Below, one piece after another: positions 32,504 to 40,351 of a stretch of DNA of 64,000 nt. Position numbers and translations under genes: made by a program. The stretch spans positions 130,989 to 194,988 of the forward strand of contig JBBSNY010000004.1 in the NCBI GenBank assembly GCA_038260305.1, in the 5' to 3' direction. Under the pieces are notes generated by a model. It had not been told where the DNA came from. It saw only the letters and a program-made list of their open reading frames with translations, and ran no database searches. The stretch comes from CADCVQ01 sp038260305. GTDB taxonomy: Bacteria > Actinomycetota > Thermoleophilia > Solirubrobacterales > Solirubrobacteraceae. Within the stretch, counting starts at the first letter, position 1. Each line of letters opens with the position of its first letter.

Positions 32504-32936
32504 ACCGGCGGTCCGCGGGCGACAGCGCCCATCCGCGCGCGATCGGATCCTTACAAAACCCTCACACGCCGCTGATCGACCACTGAGGTCCGGGGTGGAG
32601 ACTGCCATCAGGTTCCTTCAAGTCGGTCGGGTTACCCCTCCCCCAACCCAACCGACTCGCCCTGTTCGCTGTAGCGCACCCCACATAGCGGCTGGAGCAG
32701 GGAACCGCGGATCTGCGTCCAGGTGTTACGACGTAGACCGTAAACCGCAGAGGCGGTGGGGCGGGGGCAAGACGCCACCGCCCCCGCCCGCGGCTACCTC
32801 ACGCTCTTGTAGCGCCGCAGACAGCGCTCGCCGGGTCGGTACGGATTCGGCAGGTGCCGACGGACCCGGTGTACGGCTACGACGAGCCGGCTCTGTTCTT
32901 CGTATCGCGCGCGTTGGCGCGTCCGGCTGTGACGAT
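32504..32936. other. 433-bp intergenic region with two hairpins and a possible gene remnant
   Basis: The first hairpin pairs AGTCGGTCGGGTT (32621-32633) with AACCCAACCGACT (32645-32657), one mismatch. The second pairs GGGCGGGGGC (32759-32768) with GCCCCCGCCC (32780-32789). From about 32854 a short plus-strand frame (VPTDPVYGYDEPALFFVSRALA...) looks protein-like in composition but ends in antisense DNA of the next gene; it may be the remnant of a lost gene. No complete gene is visible. Confidence 0.5.
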
Positions 32937-34058
32937 CTACTCGGGCGACCCGCGGACATCGGCGACCTCCAAGCTCGTTCGATCGGTCGCGGCGATGATC
33001 CGCCGGCAGCGCACCTCGAGCATCACGACGGCGGCGCCGAAGAGCCGGAACTGCTTGTTGGTCGTCTGTTTGGAGACGTAGCGCCGGTAGACCTGCTGGG
33101 CGATCGCGGCCACGCGAAACAGCCCGAATACCTCATACCAGGCCCACTCGCGCTGCGTTACCCGTGCCCCGGTCCGCGCGCAGTAGTAGGCGACGACCTG
33201 CTCGCGGGTCATCATCCCCGGCAGATGGGTGGGCTGGCGCCGGAACGCGCGAAACAGGACGCCGTCGTCGGCCTGCACCCAGTACCCGAGGGCGTTGGCG
33301 AGATCCATGAGCGGGTCGCCGACGGTGGCGAGCTCCCAGTCCAGAAGCCCCACCGGACGCGTGAGATCGTCCGGATCGAGGACGAGGTTGTCGAAGCGAA
33401 AGTCGTTGTGGACCAGCGTGTGCGGGCGGTCCGTCGGCTGGTTCTCGGCCAGCCAGCGCATCACGGATTCGAAGCTCCCGACATGCCAGGTCTTCGCCCG
33501 GCGGTAGCGCTCCGACCAGCCTTCGACCTGGCGCCGCACGTAACCCGGGCCCCGGTCGAGATCCGCCAGCCCGGTGCTCTCAAGCTCCAGCGCATGCAGC
33601 CCGACGAGCAGGTCGATCGCGTTGCGACACAGGGCGGCGACCCGATCTGCGGGCAGCTCCAAGCCGGCCGGAAGCTCCTTGCGCGCGATCGGCCCGACGA
33701 GGCGCGCCATCGCGTAGAAGGGCGCGCCGATCACGGACGGGTCCTCGCACAGCGCGACGGTCCCCGGGACGCACGGCAGCACCCGTCCGAGCTCGGTCTG
33801 GATGCGGTATTCGCGACCCACGTCGTGTGCGCTCTTGTGGTGCGTTCCCCGCGGCGGACGGCGCAGGACGAGATCGCCGTCGGGGTAACGCAGCAGGTAG
33901 GTGAGGTTCGAGGCGCCGCCGGAGAACTGACTGACCTCCGGGACGGCCGACAGGTTCACCTCCGTGCGGCCCGGCTCGGTGTGCTGCGCCAGCCACGCCG
34001 CCATCGCGGCGATGTCGAAGGCGTCCTCCGCGCGGACGGCGTCGGCCCCGCCGGTCAA
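32937..34058 (-). CDS. phosphotransferase (APH-like), acyl-CoA-dehydrogenase partner
   Basis: 373 residues from TTG 34058, the only start that fits; TTGA overlaps the dehydrogenase stop. The APH fold shows LSAVPEVSQFSGGASNLTYLLR, a catalytic-loop LVHNDFRFDNLVL, and DWELATVGDPLMDLANAL. In eukaryotes this type is fused to an acyl-CoA dehydrogenase (ACAD10/11), where the kinase phosphorylates 4-hydroxy acyl-CoA. The adjacent dehydrogenase supports a joint role in catabolism of 4-hydroxy or hydroxylated acids. Confidence 0.88.
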   Translation of the reverse strand: MTGGADAVRAEDAFDIAAMAAWLAQHTEPGRTEVNLSAVPEVSQFSGGASNLTYLLRYPDGDLVLRRPPRGTHHKSAHDVGREYRIQTELGRVLPCVPGTVALCEDPSVIGAPFYAMARLVGPIARKELPAGLELPADRVAALCRNAIDLLVGLHALELESTGLADLDRGPGYVRRQVEGWSERYRRAKTWHVGSFESVMRWLAENQPTDRPHTLVHNDFRFDNLVLDPDDLTRPVGLLDWELATVGDPLMDLANALGYWVQADDGVLFRAFRRQPTHLPGMMTREQVVAYYCARTGARVTQREWAWYEVFGLFRVAAIAQQVYRRYVSKQTTNKQFRLFGAAVVMLEVRCRRIIAATDRTSLEVADVRGSPE

Positions 34059-35317
34059 GGCGCCGAATGCCTGGCGAGCTCGAGGCGGGCGACGAGCGCC
34101 CGGTGCACCTCGTCGGGCCCGTCGGCCAGGCGGACCGCGCGAGCGGCGGTCCACGCCGCCGCCAGCGGGAAGTCGCCGCACAGCCCGGCGCCGCCGTGGA
34201 TCTGCATCGCGAAGTCGATCACCTGCTGCGCGACGTTCGGCGCGAGGACCTTGATCTGACTGACCTCCGACACGGCTCCCGCCGGCCCGACGGTGTCGAG
34301 CCTCCAGGCCGCGTGCAGGATCAGCAGACGCGCGGAGTCGATCGCGATCCGCGCGTCGGCGATCCGCTCGCGATTTGCCCCGAGATCGGCCAGCGGTTTG
34401 CCGAACGCCGTGCGCGACAGGGCGCGCTCGCAGGCCAGATGCAACGCGCGCTCGGCGAGGCCGATCATCCGCATCGCGTGGTGCACGCGCCCGGGACCCA
34501 AACGGCCCTGCGCGATCGCGAAGGCGCGCCCCGGACCGCCGATGACGTTCTCGAGCGGCACACGGACCTCGCGGAAGGACACCTCCCCGTGCCCGAACGG
34601 CTCGTCGAAGAAGCCCATCGTGTCGAGCATCCGTTCCAGCCGCACGCCCGCGGCGTCGCGTGGGACGAGGACCATCGAGTGGCGGGCGTGGCGGTGCGCG
34701 TCGGGGTCGGTCAGGCCCATCACGATGAGCAGCTCGCAGTCGGGGTGCCCGATCCCGGTGGTCCACCACTTGCGGCCGTCGAGGACCACCTCGTCGCCGT
34801 CGACGACCGCCGTCAGCCGCATGTTCGTCGCATCGGACGACGCCACGTCCGGCTCGGTCATCGCGAACGCGCTGCGGATGCGCCCGTCCAGCAGCGGGTC
34901 CAGCCAGTGGTCCTTCTGCGCCTGCGAGCCGTAACGCAGCAGCAGTTCGGCGTTGCCGGAGTCCGGCGCGTTGCAGTTGAAGACGTAGGGCGCCAGGAAC
35001 GACCAGCCCATCGCCTCGGCGAGAGGCGCGTAGTCCACGTTGGTGTTGCCGACGCCGCCGCGGGTGCCATAGCGCTCGGCATATCCGTCTTCCTGCCCGC
35101 TGGGCAGGAAGAGGTTCCACAGGCCCTGGGCCCGCGCCCTGCGTTGCAGGTCGCGCAGCTCCTCGGGCACCTGCCACCCGTCGGCAGCGCCCCCCGCAGT
35201 GCGCTTCGCACGGTCACGCTCGTGCAGGGTGCGCTCGAGCGGCTCGATCTCGTCGCGGATGAACGTCCCGACGGCATCCGTCAGCTCGCCGGCACGGGCG
35301 GAAGGCTCGAAGTCCAT
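34055..35317 (-). CDS. acyl-CoA dehydrogenase (ACAD10/11-like)
   Basis: 420 residues, ATG 35317. FAD-binding and substrate segments: FAMTEPDVASSDATNMRL, GRKWWTTGIGHPDCELLIVMG, GRAFAIAQGRLGPGRVHHAMRMIG, and RIAIDSARLLILHAA. The C-terminal QVIDFAMQIHGGAGLCGDFPLA is standard for the family. The catalytic Glu position seems to be Asp/Arg in the loop AVRLADGPDEVH, as in the ACAD10/11 branch. It is coupled to the phosphotransferase gene. Confidence 0.92.
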   Translation of the reverse strand: MDFEPSARAGELTDAVGTFIRDEIEPLERTLHERDRAKRTAGGAADGWQVPEELRDLQRRARAQGLWNLFLPSGQEDGYAERYGTRGGVGNTNVDYAPLAEAMGWSFLAPYVFNCNAPDSGNAELLLRYGSQAQKDHWLDPLLDGRIRSAFAMTEPDVASSDATNMRLTAVVDGDEVVLDGRKWWTTGIGHPDCELLIVMGLTDPDAHRHARHSMVLVPRDAAGVRLERMLDTMGFFDEPFGHGEVSFREVRVPLENVIGGPGRAFAIAQGRLGPGRVHHAMRMIGLAERALHLACERALSRTAFGKPLADLGANRERIADARIAIDSARLLILHAAWRLDTVGPAGAVSEVSQIKVLAPNVAQQVIDFAMQIHGGAGLCGDFPLAAAWTAARAVRLADGPDEVHRALVARLELARHSAP

Positions 35318-35361
35318 GCGCGAAGGGTAGATTCGCCCCCGGCCGGTTAGGCGTACACGCC

Positions 35362-36231
35362 TCAGCGCAGGCGCACGACGCGGGTGGCGCGGGCGATCTG
35401 CGCGACGACGTCTCGGAACTCGTGGGTGATGCGCACACGCCGCTGGGGTCCTCGCAGCAGCCGGTGCGCGGAGGCGTCGAGGAGGATGCGCACGAATGAG
35501 CTTCCTGCCGCGAAGATCGGCGCGACGCGCTGCCCGATGAGGTGGCCGTCAACGTCGCGGATCGTCAGCCGCACGATCCCCGGCACGGACGCGGTCAGGC
35601 GCAGCGGGATGAACCCGCGCGCCGCGGACGTGCTCGCGTAGTGATCGGTCGTGCGCACCGTCATCGCCGGCGCGCGTCGGGGCCCGCCGAACGAGCGGTC
35701 GGGGGCGAAGCCGTTGGTGAACGCCGCGACGGCGGGCAGGTACGGGCCGTACGAGCCGCCTTCGGTGCGCCTGAGGACGCTCACGCTCCCGGCGACGAGG
35801 TAGGAGCCGTCGGGCCGCTGGGCGACTTCGCGCGGGGTCAGCCCGTTCTGGACGAGGGGGAACAGGACGTCGACGGCGGTGCCGCCACCGCCGATCATGG
35901 GTGACAGGATCGCCTTCGGCAGGACGCGGCCGTTCGCGGACACGCGCTGGACCGCGAGCCGGACGGCGCGAGCGCCGCTCGGCGGGTCGCCTGCGTCGAC
36001 GCTGGAGACGGGCACGCCCGCGGCGCGCAGCGCCTGCGCCGAAGATCGCCCGTCGGCCGTCACGGACGCGGCGTTCGCGATCAGCCCGACCCGCTTGCCT
36101 TTCAGCGTCTGGCCCTGCGCACTGTCGAGCCGCTCGAGGCCGACCCGCACGAGCGGCGCGGCGACGGAGGTTGCCGCGCCGGTGACCGCGAGGGCGACCG
36201 CCAGCAAGATCGTCGTGAGCCCGATCCGCAT
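35362..36231 (-). CDS. secreted protein with a short DUF1343-like N-terminus
   Basis: 289 residues, ATG 36231. A signal peptide (residues 1-24) precedes LVRVGLERL...LKGKRVGLIANAASVTADGRSSAQAL, which closely resembles the first 45 residues of DUF1343/NamZ exo-muramidases. The following catalytic core of that family (PEHG segment) is absent; instead a Gly-rich linker, a DGSYLVAGSVSVLRR stretch and a C-terminal beta domain (IVRLTIRDVDGHLIGQRVAP, RVRITHEFRDV) follow. The result is either a fused domain or a shortened enzyme. Likely extracellular. Confidence 0.6.
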   Translation of the reverse strand: MRIGLTTILLAVALAVTGAATSVAAPLVRVGLERLDSAQGQTLKGKRVGLIANAASVTADGRSSAQALRAAGVPVSSVDAGDPPSGARAVRLAVQRVSANGRVLPKAILSPMIGGGGTAVDVLFPLVQNGLTPREVAQRPDGSYLVAGSVSVLRRTEGGSYGPYLPAVAAFTNGFAPDRSFGGPRRAPAMTVRTTDHYASTSAARGFIPLRLTASVPGIVRLTIRDVDGHLIGQRVAPIFAAGSSFVRILLDASAHRLLRGPQRRVRITHEFRDVVAQIARATRVVRLR

Positions 36232-36257
36232 CGCGGACCGACACCTAGGCGGCGGCC

Positions 36258-36356
36258 ATGCGACGCATCGAACTCGGCGATGTGCTCGTGATCGCGGAGA
36301 TCCACACCGGCATCGACGCGAAGCGGCTCGCGCGTTGGGAGACCCGGACCGATCTA
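36258..36356 (+). pseudogene. fragment of a Doc-type (Fic) toxin gene
   Basis: From ATG 36258, RRIELGDVLVIAEIHTG, IDAKRL matches the N-terminal helix of Doc toxins, whose normal sequence continues to the catalytic HPFxDGN segment. After about 33 residues (to ARWETRTDL) the similarity ends and the frame runs into antisense of the next gene, so the catalytic motif is missing. No Phd antitoxin is adjacent. Confidence 0.6.
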
Positions 36357-36392
36357 CCTTACTGGCCCGGGTCCTGGGCCGGCTGCGTGCGC

Positions 36393-36917
36393 TCAGCCCG
36401 CGGGCCTCGCGGCGGCGAACAGCGCTGCCGCCTCGTCGTCGAGGTAGTAGTCCGTACCGCCGTCCTCGCGGCCCTCCGTCGAGATCGGCAGCTCGCGGCC
36501 GAGCTTGCGGCTGTAGCGCCCCGGCCAGGCGAGGATGCCGGCGACGCCGTGGGCGCCCTTATCGAGCTTCAGGCGAGCGGCGATCTCGTTGCCCGAGAAG
36601 CGCCGGCCGGGCTCGTCGATCAACAGATCGAGGAGCTCGCGCGCGGGTGGGGCGAGCTTGCCGTACAGCCAGGCTGCCTGCTCTGCGTCATTCGCCGTCC
36701 AGGCGCCGGCCTCGTGGCCGGGTCGCCCGCCGGGCGAGCGGAAGCGGCCACCGCCGCGCGGGCCGCCGAACGGGCCACCCTGCATCGGGCCTCCCGACAG
36801 CGGGCCGCCGCGCGGCAGCGGGCCGCCGGGCTCGGCCGCGAGGAAGTGCGCGAACCAGACGTAGAACTCCGGAACGCGCTCCTCGGGGACGGCGACGGTG
36901 ACCTGCTTGTCCGCCAT
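36393..36917 (-). CDS. DUF6416-like protein with Gly/Pro-rich linker
   Basis: 174 residues, ATG 36917, sharing one base with the stop of the upstream paralogue. The N-terminus (KQVTVAVPEERVPEFYVWFAHFLA) is the same as in the 37189 gene. A Gly/Pro-rich linker (residues 30-70) leads to a winged-helix-like C-terminal domain (LAPPARELLDLLIDEPGRRFSGNEIA, VAGILAWPGRYSRKLGREL). The pair seems to be a regulator or accessory of unknown function; the shared 30-residue N-terminus suggests a common partner. Confidence 0.7.
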   Translation of the reverse strand: MADKQVTVAVPEERVPEFYVWFAHFLAAEPGGPLPRGGPLSGGPMQGGPFGGPRGGGRFRSPGGRPGHEAGAWTANDAEQAAWLYGKLAPPARELLDLLIDEPGRRFSGNEIAARLKLDKGAHGVAGILAWPGRYSRKLGRELPISTEGREDGGTDYYLDDEAAALFAAARPAG

Positions 36918-37189
36918 CAGGCGATGACGTCGGCGCCGGGCGCCGCCTGCTCGGGCTGGGTCGGCTCGACGCTCTCGTCGGCCGGGCCGTGCTCGCGATG
37001 CGGGCCGCAGCGGTGCCCGTGGGGCCCGTGGTGGCGGGGGTGCGGGCCGCCGCGCGGGCCGCCTCCGCGACGCCTGCGACCGGGGGTCGCGGCGAGGAAG
37101 TGTCCGTAGAACGCGTAGAACTCGGCCACGCGATCCTCGGGCACGTCGATGGTGATCTGCTTGTCCTTCGTGGTGGTCTCGACGGTCAT
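36917..37189 (-). CDS. small paralogue of the DUF6416-like protein
   Basis: 90 residues, ATG 37189, preceded by AAGGAAAGGAC. TKDKQITIDVPEDRVAEFYAFYGHFLA repeats the N-terminus of the downstream protein, then a Gly/Arg/His-rich segment (PRHHGPHGHRCGPHREHG) ends the protein; the His run could bind metal. It lacks the winged-helix domain, so it could modulate the longer one. Regulated by the promoter at 37220-37248. Confidence 0.7.
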   Translation of the reverse strand: MTVETTTKDKQITIDVPEDRVAEFYAFYGHFLAATPGRRRRGGGPRGGPHPRHHGPHGHRCGPHREHGPADESVEPTQPEQAAPGADVIA

Positions 37190-37219
37190 GTCGATGTCCT
37201 TTCCTTGCTTACACCACGA

Positions 37220-37248
37220 ACCATACACGAAGTAAATACTTAAGTAAA
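37220..37248 (-). promoter_or_regulatory. AT-rich promoter and operator of the DUF6416-like pair
   Basis: On the minus strand TTTACT (37243-37248), a 17-base spacer, and TATGGT (37220-37225) form a -35/-10 pair. The palindrome TACTTAAGTA (37237-37246) and AAGTAAA direct repeats at 37230 and 37242 lie over the -35 and spacer, an operator-like design. The palindrome also overlaps the cytochrome b stop codon. Confidence 0.6.
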
Positions 37249-37998
37249 AAGGAAGAGGATCGCGGCCATCCCGAGCCCGATCACGAGCGCCGCGGCGGCG
37301 AGCCGGCCCGGTCCGGGGCGGGCCCGCGGCACACCGTCCGACGGCTCGGACGGCGTCCACTTCGGATGATGCGAAGCGGCATATGAGGCCGGCACCGTGC
37401 CGTGCAGAATGCCGTTCAGCGAAGGCAGCTTGTCCGGGCTGATCGCCATCCACACATGCCCGACGACGAGCACGCCGGCGACGAACATCGCCCAGTCGTG
37501 CAGCGCGATCGTCCCCGGCAGCCGGAAAGCGGTGTTGCGCTCGCCTAGGAGCAGCAGAATCCCGGACACGGTGAACAGCAGGGCGAGCGCCGCCTGGACG
37601 ATCGCGTGCGCCTTCTGGCCGGCGTTGAAGCGCCCCTGTGGCGGCGCGGGCTTGTGGCGGCGCAGCCACAGCACGTCGTCGGCGTCGAAGCGCTCGAGCT
37701 CGCGCCGCGTGCGCCGCAGCGCGCGACGGTCGCCGAGGATCGCGACGAGGGCGAGCGCCGTCAGCCAAGCGGCGGCCGTCACGAGGTGGATCCCCTTCAT
37801 CAACGGCCGGTCGTTGAGGATCTGGGCGAACATCGGCAGGTACAGCACGAGCCCGCTGCCGAACATGACGACGAACGCGACGCCGTGGATCGTGTGCAGG
37901 TTGCGCTCGGTCGCAACGAAGCGCAGCGCGCCCATCGGATCGGCCCGCGGCGCGCGTGGTGGTCGAGGCGGAGCGAGACCCGGCGACCTAGCGGCCAT
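37240..37998 (-). CDS. cytochrome b561-like membrane subunit
   Basis: 252 residues from ATG 37998, overlapping the upstream molybdoenzyme gene by 11 bases; ATG 38028 would add 10 residues. Four membrane helices with paired His in HTIHGVAFVVMFGSG, GIHLVTAAAWLTALAL, GQKAHAIVQAALALLF and LHDWAMFVAGVLVVGHVWM fit a di-haem cytochrome b of the NarI/FdnI-type. It probably passes electrons between the quinone pool and the exported molybdoenzyme. A trailing helix is at the C-terminus. Confidence 0.85.
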   Translation of the reverse strand: MAARSPGLAPPRPPRAPRADPMGALRFVATERNLHTIHGVAFVVMFGSGLVLYLPMFAQILNDRPLMKGIHLVTAAAWLTALALVAILGDRRALRRTRRELERFDADDVLWLRRHKPAPPQGRFNAGQKAHAIVQAALALLFTVSGILLLLGERNTAFRLPGTIALHDWAMFVAGVLVVGHVWMAISPDKLPSLNGILHGTVPASYAASHHPKWTPSEPSDGVPRARPGPGRLAAAALVIGLGMAAILFLFT

Positions 37999-38695
37999 TG
38001 GAGCCGCCGATCCAGGCGTCGCGGTCATAGCCGCGCTGCTGCCAGTAGCCGTCGGCGACGCGGTCGGTGAGCGTGATCCGCCGCACCCACTTGACGCCCT
38101 TGTAGCCGTACATCTGCGCCATCACGAGCCGCGCCGGCGCGCCGTGCTTGCGCTCCAGCGGGCCCGAGTCCATGCCGTGGGCGAGCATCGCGTCGGGCGT
38201 CATCGCCTGCTCGAGCGACAACGAGTCGACATAGGGCTCCTCGGCCGATTCGAAGCGCAGCGCGCGGGCGCTGGGTAGCGGCTTGGCGGCCGCGAGCAGG
38301 TCGGCGAAGCGCACGCCCTTCCAGTGCACGTCGTCGACTGACCAGCCCGTGACGCAGACGAAGTCCGACGTCTGATCGGCCTGTGGCAGCGCGAGCAACG
38401 CCTCGTAGGTCAGCGTCTGCGGGTGCTCGACGAGGCCGTCGATGCGCAGCCGCCAGCGTGCCTGGTCGAACGTCGGATAGGGCGGGTTGACGGCGTAGAT
38501 CCGCCAGCCCTTGCCGAACGGTACGACCGCGCGCAGTTGCTCGGGCAGCAGGCGGGTCGACTGCGCGACGAGGTCGGCGGCCGCGCCGCCCCAGGCGAGC
38601 GAGGTCAGCCCGAGGCCGACGACGCCGAGAAACGCCCGCCGGCCGATCGGCCGTCCGGGCGGGTCCTGCGCATCCTCGTCACGGTCGAAGTCCAC
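37988..38695 (-). CDS. Tat-exported molybdopterin-dependent oxidoreductase (YedY/sulfite oxidase fold)
   Basis: 235 residues from GTG 38695. The twin-arginine signal is GRRAFLGVVGLGL (RR at 19-20). The core has the Mo-ligand Cys114 in DFVCVTGWSV, VHWKGVRFADLL, and HGAPARLVMAQMYGYKGVKWV. It lacks the C-terminal dimerisation domain of classic sulfite oxidases, as in MsrP/YedY. It is coupled with the cytochrome b gene, together forming an extracytoplasmic redox pair; the substrate is unknown. Confidence 0.9.
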   Translation of the reverse strand: MDFDRDEDAQDPPGRPIGRRAFLGVVGLGLTSLAWGGAAADLVAQSTRLLPEQLRAVVPFGKGWRIYAVNPPYPTFDQARWRLRIDGLVEHPQTLTYEALLALPQADQTSDFVCVTGWSVDDVHWKGVRFADLLAAAKPLPSARALRFESAEEPYVDSLSLEQAMTPDAMLAHGMDSGPLERKHGAPARLVMAQMYGYKGVKWVRRITLTDRVADGYWQQRGYDRDAWIGGSNGR

Positions 38696-38834
38696 GAACG
38701 AACGAGCATCGCAGCGCGACGTGAACCTGGGCTTACGTCGCGACCGCGCCTGCGCCAGACCCGGCCCACAACGACGACCGGCCACCGCGGGGCGGGGGCC
38801 GGACGACGCTGCGGGGGCAGTCTTGTGAGGCGGG

Positions 38835-39668
38835 CTAGCTCGTGAGCGCGCCCTCCTTGGGCGACTCCTGGGCGTCCTCGGGGCTGCTGTCGGCGGCGCT
38901 CGGCGCCTTGCGCTTGACGATCTCGCACGAGCCCTTGGGGTTCTCGGCGGTCGCGTCGGTGATGACGTCGACCTCGTCAAGCAGCGCGCGGTCGTGGCCG
39001 GCACCGCAGGTGATGCGATCGACCTCGCCGTCGCGGGTGCGGATCGTGTCGTTGCCGTTGCCACCGCTGACGGTGTCGCCAACCTGGTCGACGCCCGGGC
39101 CGGGAGCGACGTCGCCGCGGGCCTGCGCCCAGAGCTGGTCGTTGCCGTCGCCGCCGGCGATCGTGTCCATGCCGCGGTTGGCGTAGATCCTGTCGTTGCC
39201 GTTGCCGCCGGAGATCGTGTCGTCGCCGGTGCCGCCGGAGATCCTGTCGCGGCCGCTCTCGCCGTAGATGATGTCGTTGCCGCTGCCGCCGCCCATCTTG
39301 TCGGCCGAGTCGCCGCCGCGGAGGATGTCGTTGCCCGAGCCGCCGTAGACGCGGTCGAAGGAGGTCCGGTCGCCGGCGTTGTTCGCGTCGCCGCTGACGC
39401 TGTCGTCACCCGGACCGCCGTTGAGGTAGTCGTTGCCCTGCACGCCGGTGATCGTGTCGTTGCCGAGGCCGCCGAAGATCCGGTCGTTGCCGCCACGACC
39501 GAAGATGTGATCGTTGCCGCCGTTGCCGTCGATGAGGTCGGCGTTGTTCGTTCCACGCAGATGCTCGCCGCGTGGACCGCCCTGGATCGTCGCCGCCAGC
39601 GCGGTCGCCGGGACGATGAGGCCGAGTGCGACGATCGTGCCTGCGAACTGCGTCCTCGTGATGCTCAT
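38835..39668 (-). CDS. secreted RTX-type calcium-binding repeat protein
   Basis: 277 residues, ATG 39668. A signal peptide (cut after ALAA, about residue 25) is followed by about ten GGxGNDxIxG nonapeptides (GRGGNDRIFGG, GGSGNDILRGG, GGTGDDTISGG and others) forming a calcium parallel beta-roll; the C-terminus has two Cys (ITCGAGHDR, GSCEIV), shared with the divergent gene. No protease or lipase domain is fused. It could be a surface scaffold or matrix component. Promoter region: 39669-39835. Confidence 0.9.
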   Translation of the reverse strand: MSITRTQFAGTIVALGLIVPATALAATIQGGPRGEHLRGTNNADLIDGNGGNDHIFGRGGNDRIFGGLGNDTITGVQGNDYLNGGPGDDSVSGDANNAGDRTSFDRVYGGSGNDILRGGDSADKMGGGSGNDIIYGESGRDRISGGTGDDTISGGNGNDRIYANRGMDTIAGGDGNDQLWAQARGDVAPGPGVDQVGDTVSGGNGNDTIRTRDGEVDRITCGAGHDRALLDEVDVITDATAENPKGSCEIVKRKAPSAADSSPEDAQESPKEGALTS

Positions 39669-39730
39669 CTTGCCTACCTCCTGAAAATGAGTTGTGACGG
39701 GGCCTGACCGCTACTCTGCGCGCTGCGGGA

Positions 39731-39792
39731 GCCCGACTCACGGAGCTCTCACGGAGTCCTCAGCCACGGTGAGAAGTCCGTGAGAGTCGGGC
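39731..39792. promoter_or_regulatory. phased operator between the divergent RTX genes
   Basis: CTCACGGAG occurs at 39737-39745 and 39748-39756, an 11-bp step. On the opposite strand CTCACGGA (complement of 39777-39784) and CTCACC (complement of 39768-39773) are also 11 apart. GCCCGACTC (39731-39739) and GAGTCGGGC (39784-39792) enclose the block. Tandem boxes at one helical turn are typical of OmpR/PhoP-type regulators; such a regulator is encoded at 40344. Confidence 0.65.
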
Positions 39793-39835
39793 GTGGGGTA
39801 GCGCTCGGAGCGCGACCTGCGTCATGGTGTGCGGC

Positions 39836-40351
39836 ATGACCCGTCGCCTGCTCGCTTCCGTCCTCGTGCTTCTGCTGGCCGGGGCGGCGACGGCGGGCGC
39901 ACGTGGCGCGATCTCCGGCACCCGCGGCCCCGATCACCTCGTCGGCACGGCGGGCCCCGACGTCATCAACGGCAAGGCCGGCGACGACGTCCTCGAGGGT
40001 GGCGGCGGCGCCGACGTGCTGCGCGGCGGGGCGGGCGCGGACAAGCTCTACGGCGGCCCGGGCAACGACAACCTCAACGGCGGTCCCGGTGACGACACCC
40101 TGACGGGCGATGCCGGCAACGACAAGCTCACGGGCGGCCCCGGCAACGACACGGTACTTGGCGGGGCGGGCAACGACCGCATCGACGGGGGAGCCGGCGT
40201 CGACCTCATCATCGCGGGAGCGGGCAGGGACGTGATCCATGCCCGCGACGGCGTCCGCGACCGGATCACGTGCGGCCCCGGGCGCGACCGGGTGATCGCC
40301 GATCGCATCGACACGGTCGCGCGTGACTGCGAGCGCGTCCAGCGTGGATGA
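39836..40351 (+). CDS. secreted RTX-type calcium-binding repeat protein, second copy
   Basis: 171 residues from ATG 39836 (an in-frame ATG is at 39824). A signal peptide (LLASVLVLLLAGAATAGA) precedes about seven GG-x-GxD repeats (GKAGDDVLEGG, GGPGNDNLNGG, GDAGNDKLTGG), then the same closing block as the divergent protein (DRITCGPGRDRVIADR, ARDCERV) with two Cys. It runs into the response regulator gene, overlapping it by 8 bases, so it appears to be the first gene of the RTX-regulator-kinase operon. Confidence 0.9.
   Translation: MTRRLLASVLVLLLAGAATAGARGAISGTRGPDHLVGTAGPDVINGKAGDDVLEGGGGADVLRGGAGADKLYGGPGNDNLNGGPGDDTLTGDAGNDKLTGGPGNDTVLGGAGNDRIDGGAGVDLIIAGAGRDVIHARDGVRDRITCGPGRDRVIADRIDTVARDCERVQRG

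Noticed and set aside
32854..33081. Intact small gene on the plus strand
   Set aside because: Over half of it is antisense to the phosphotransferase gene and it has no ribosome-binding site.
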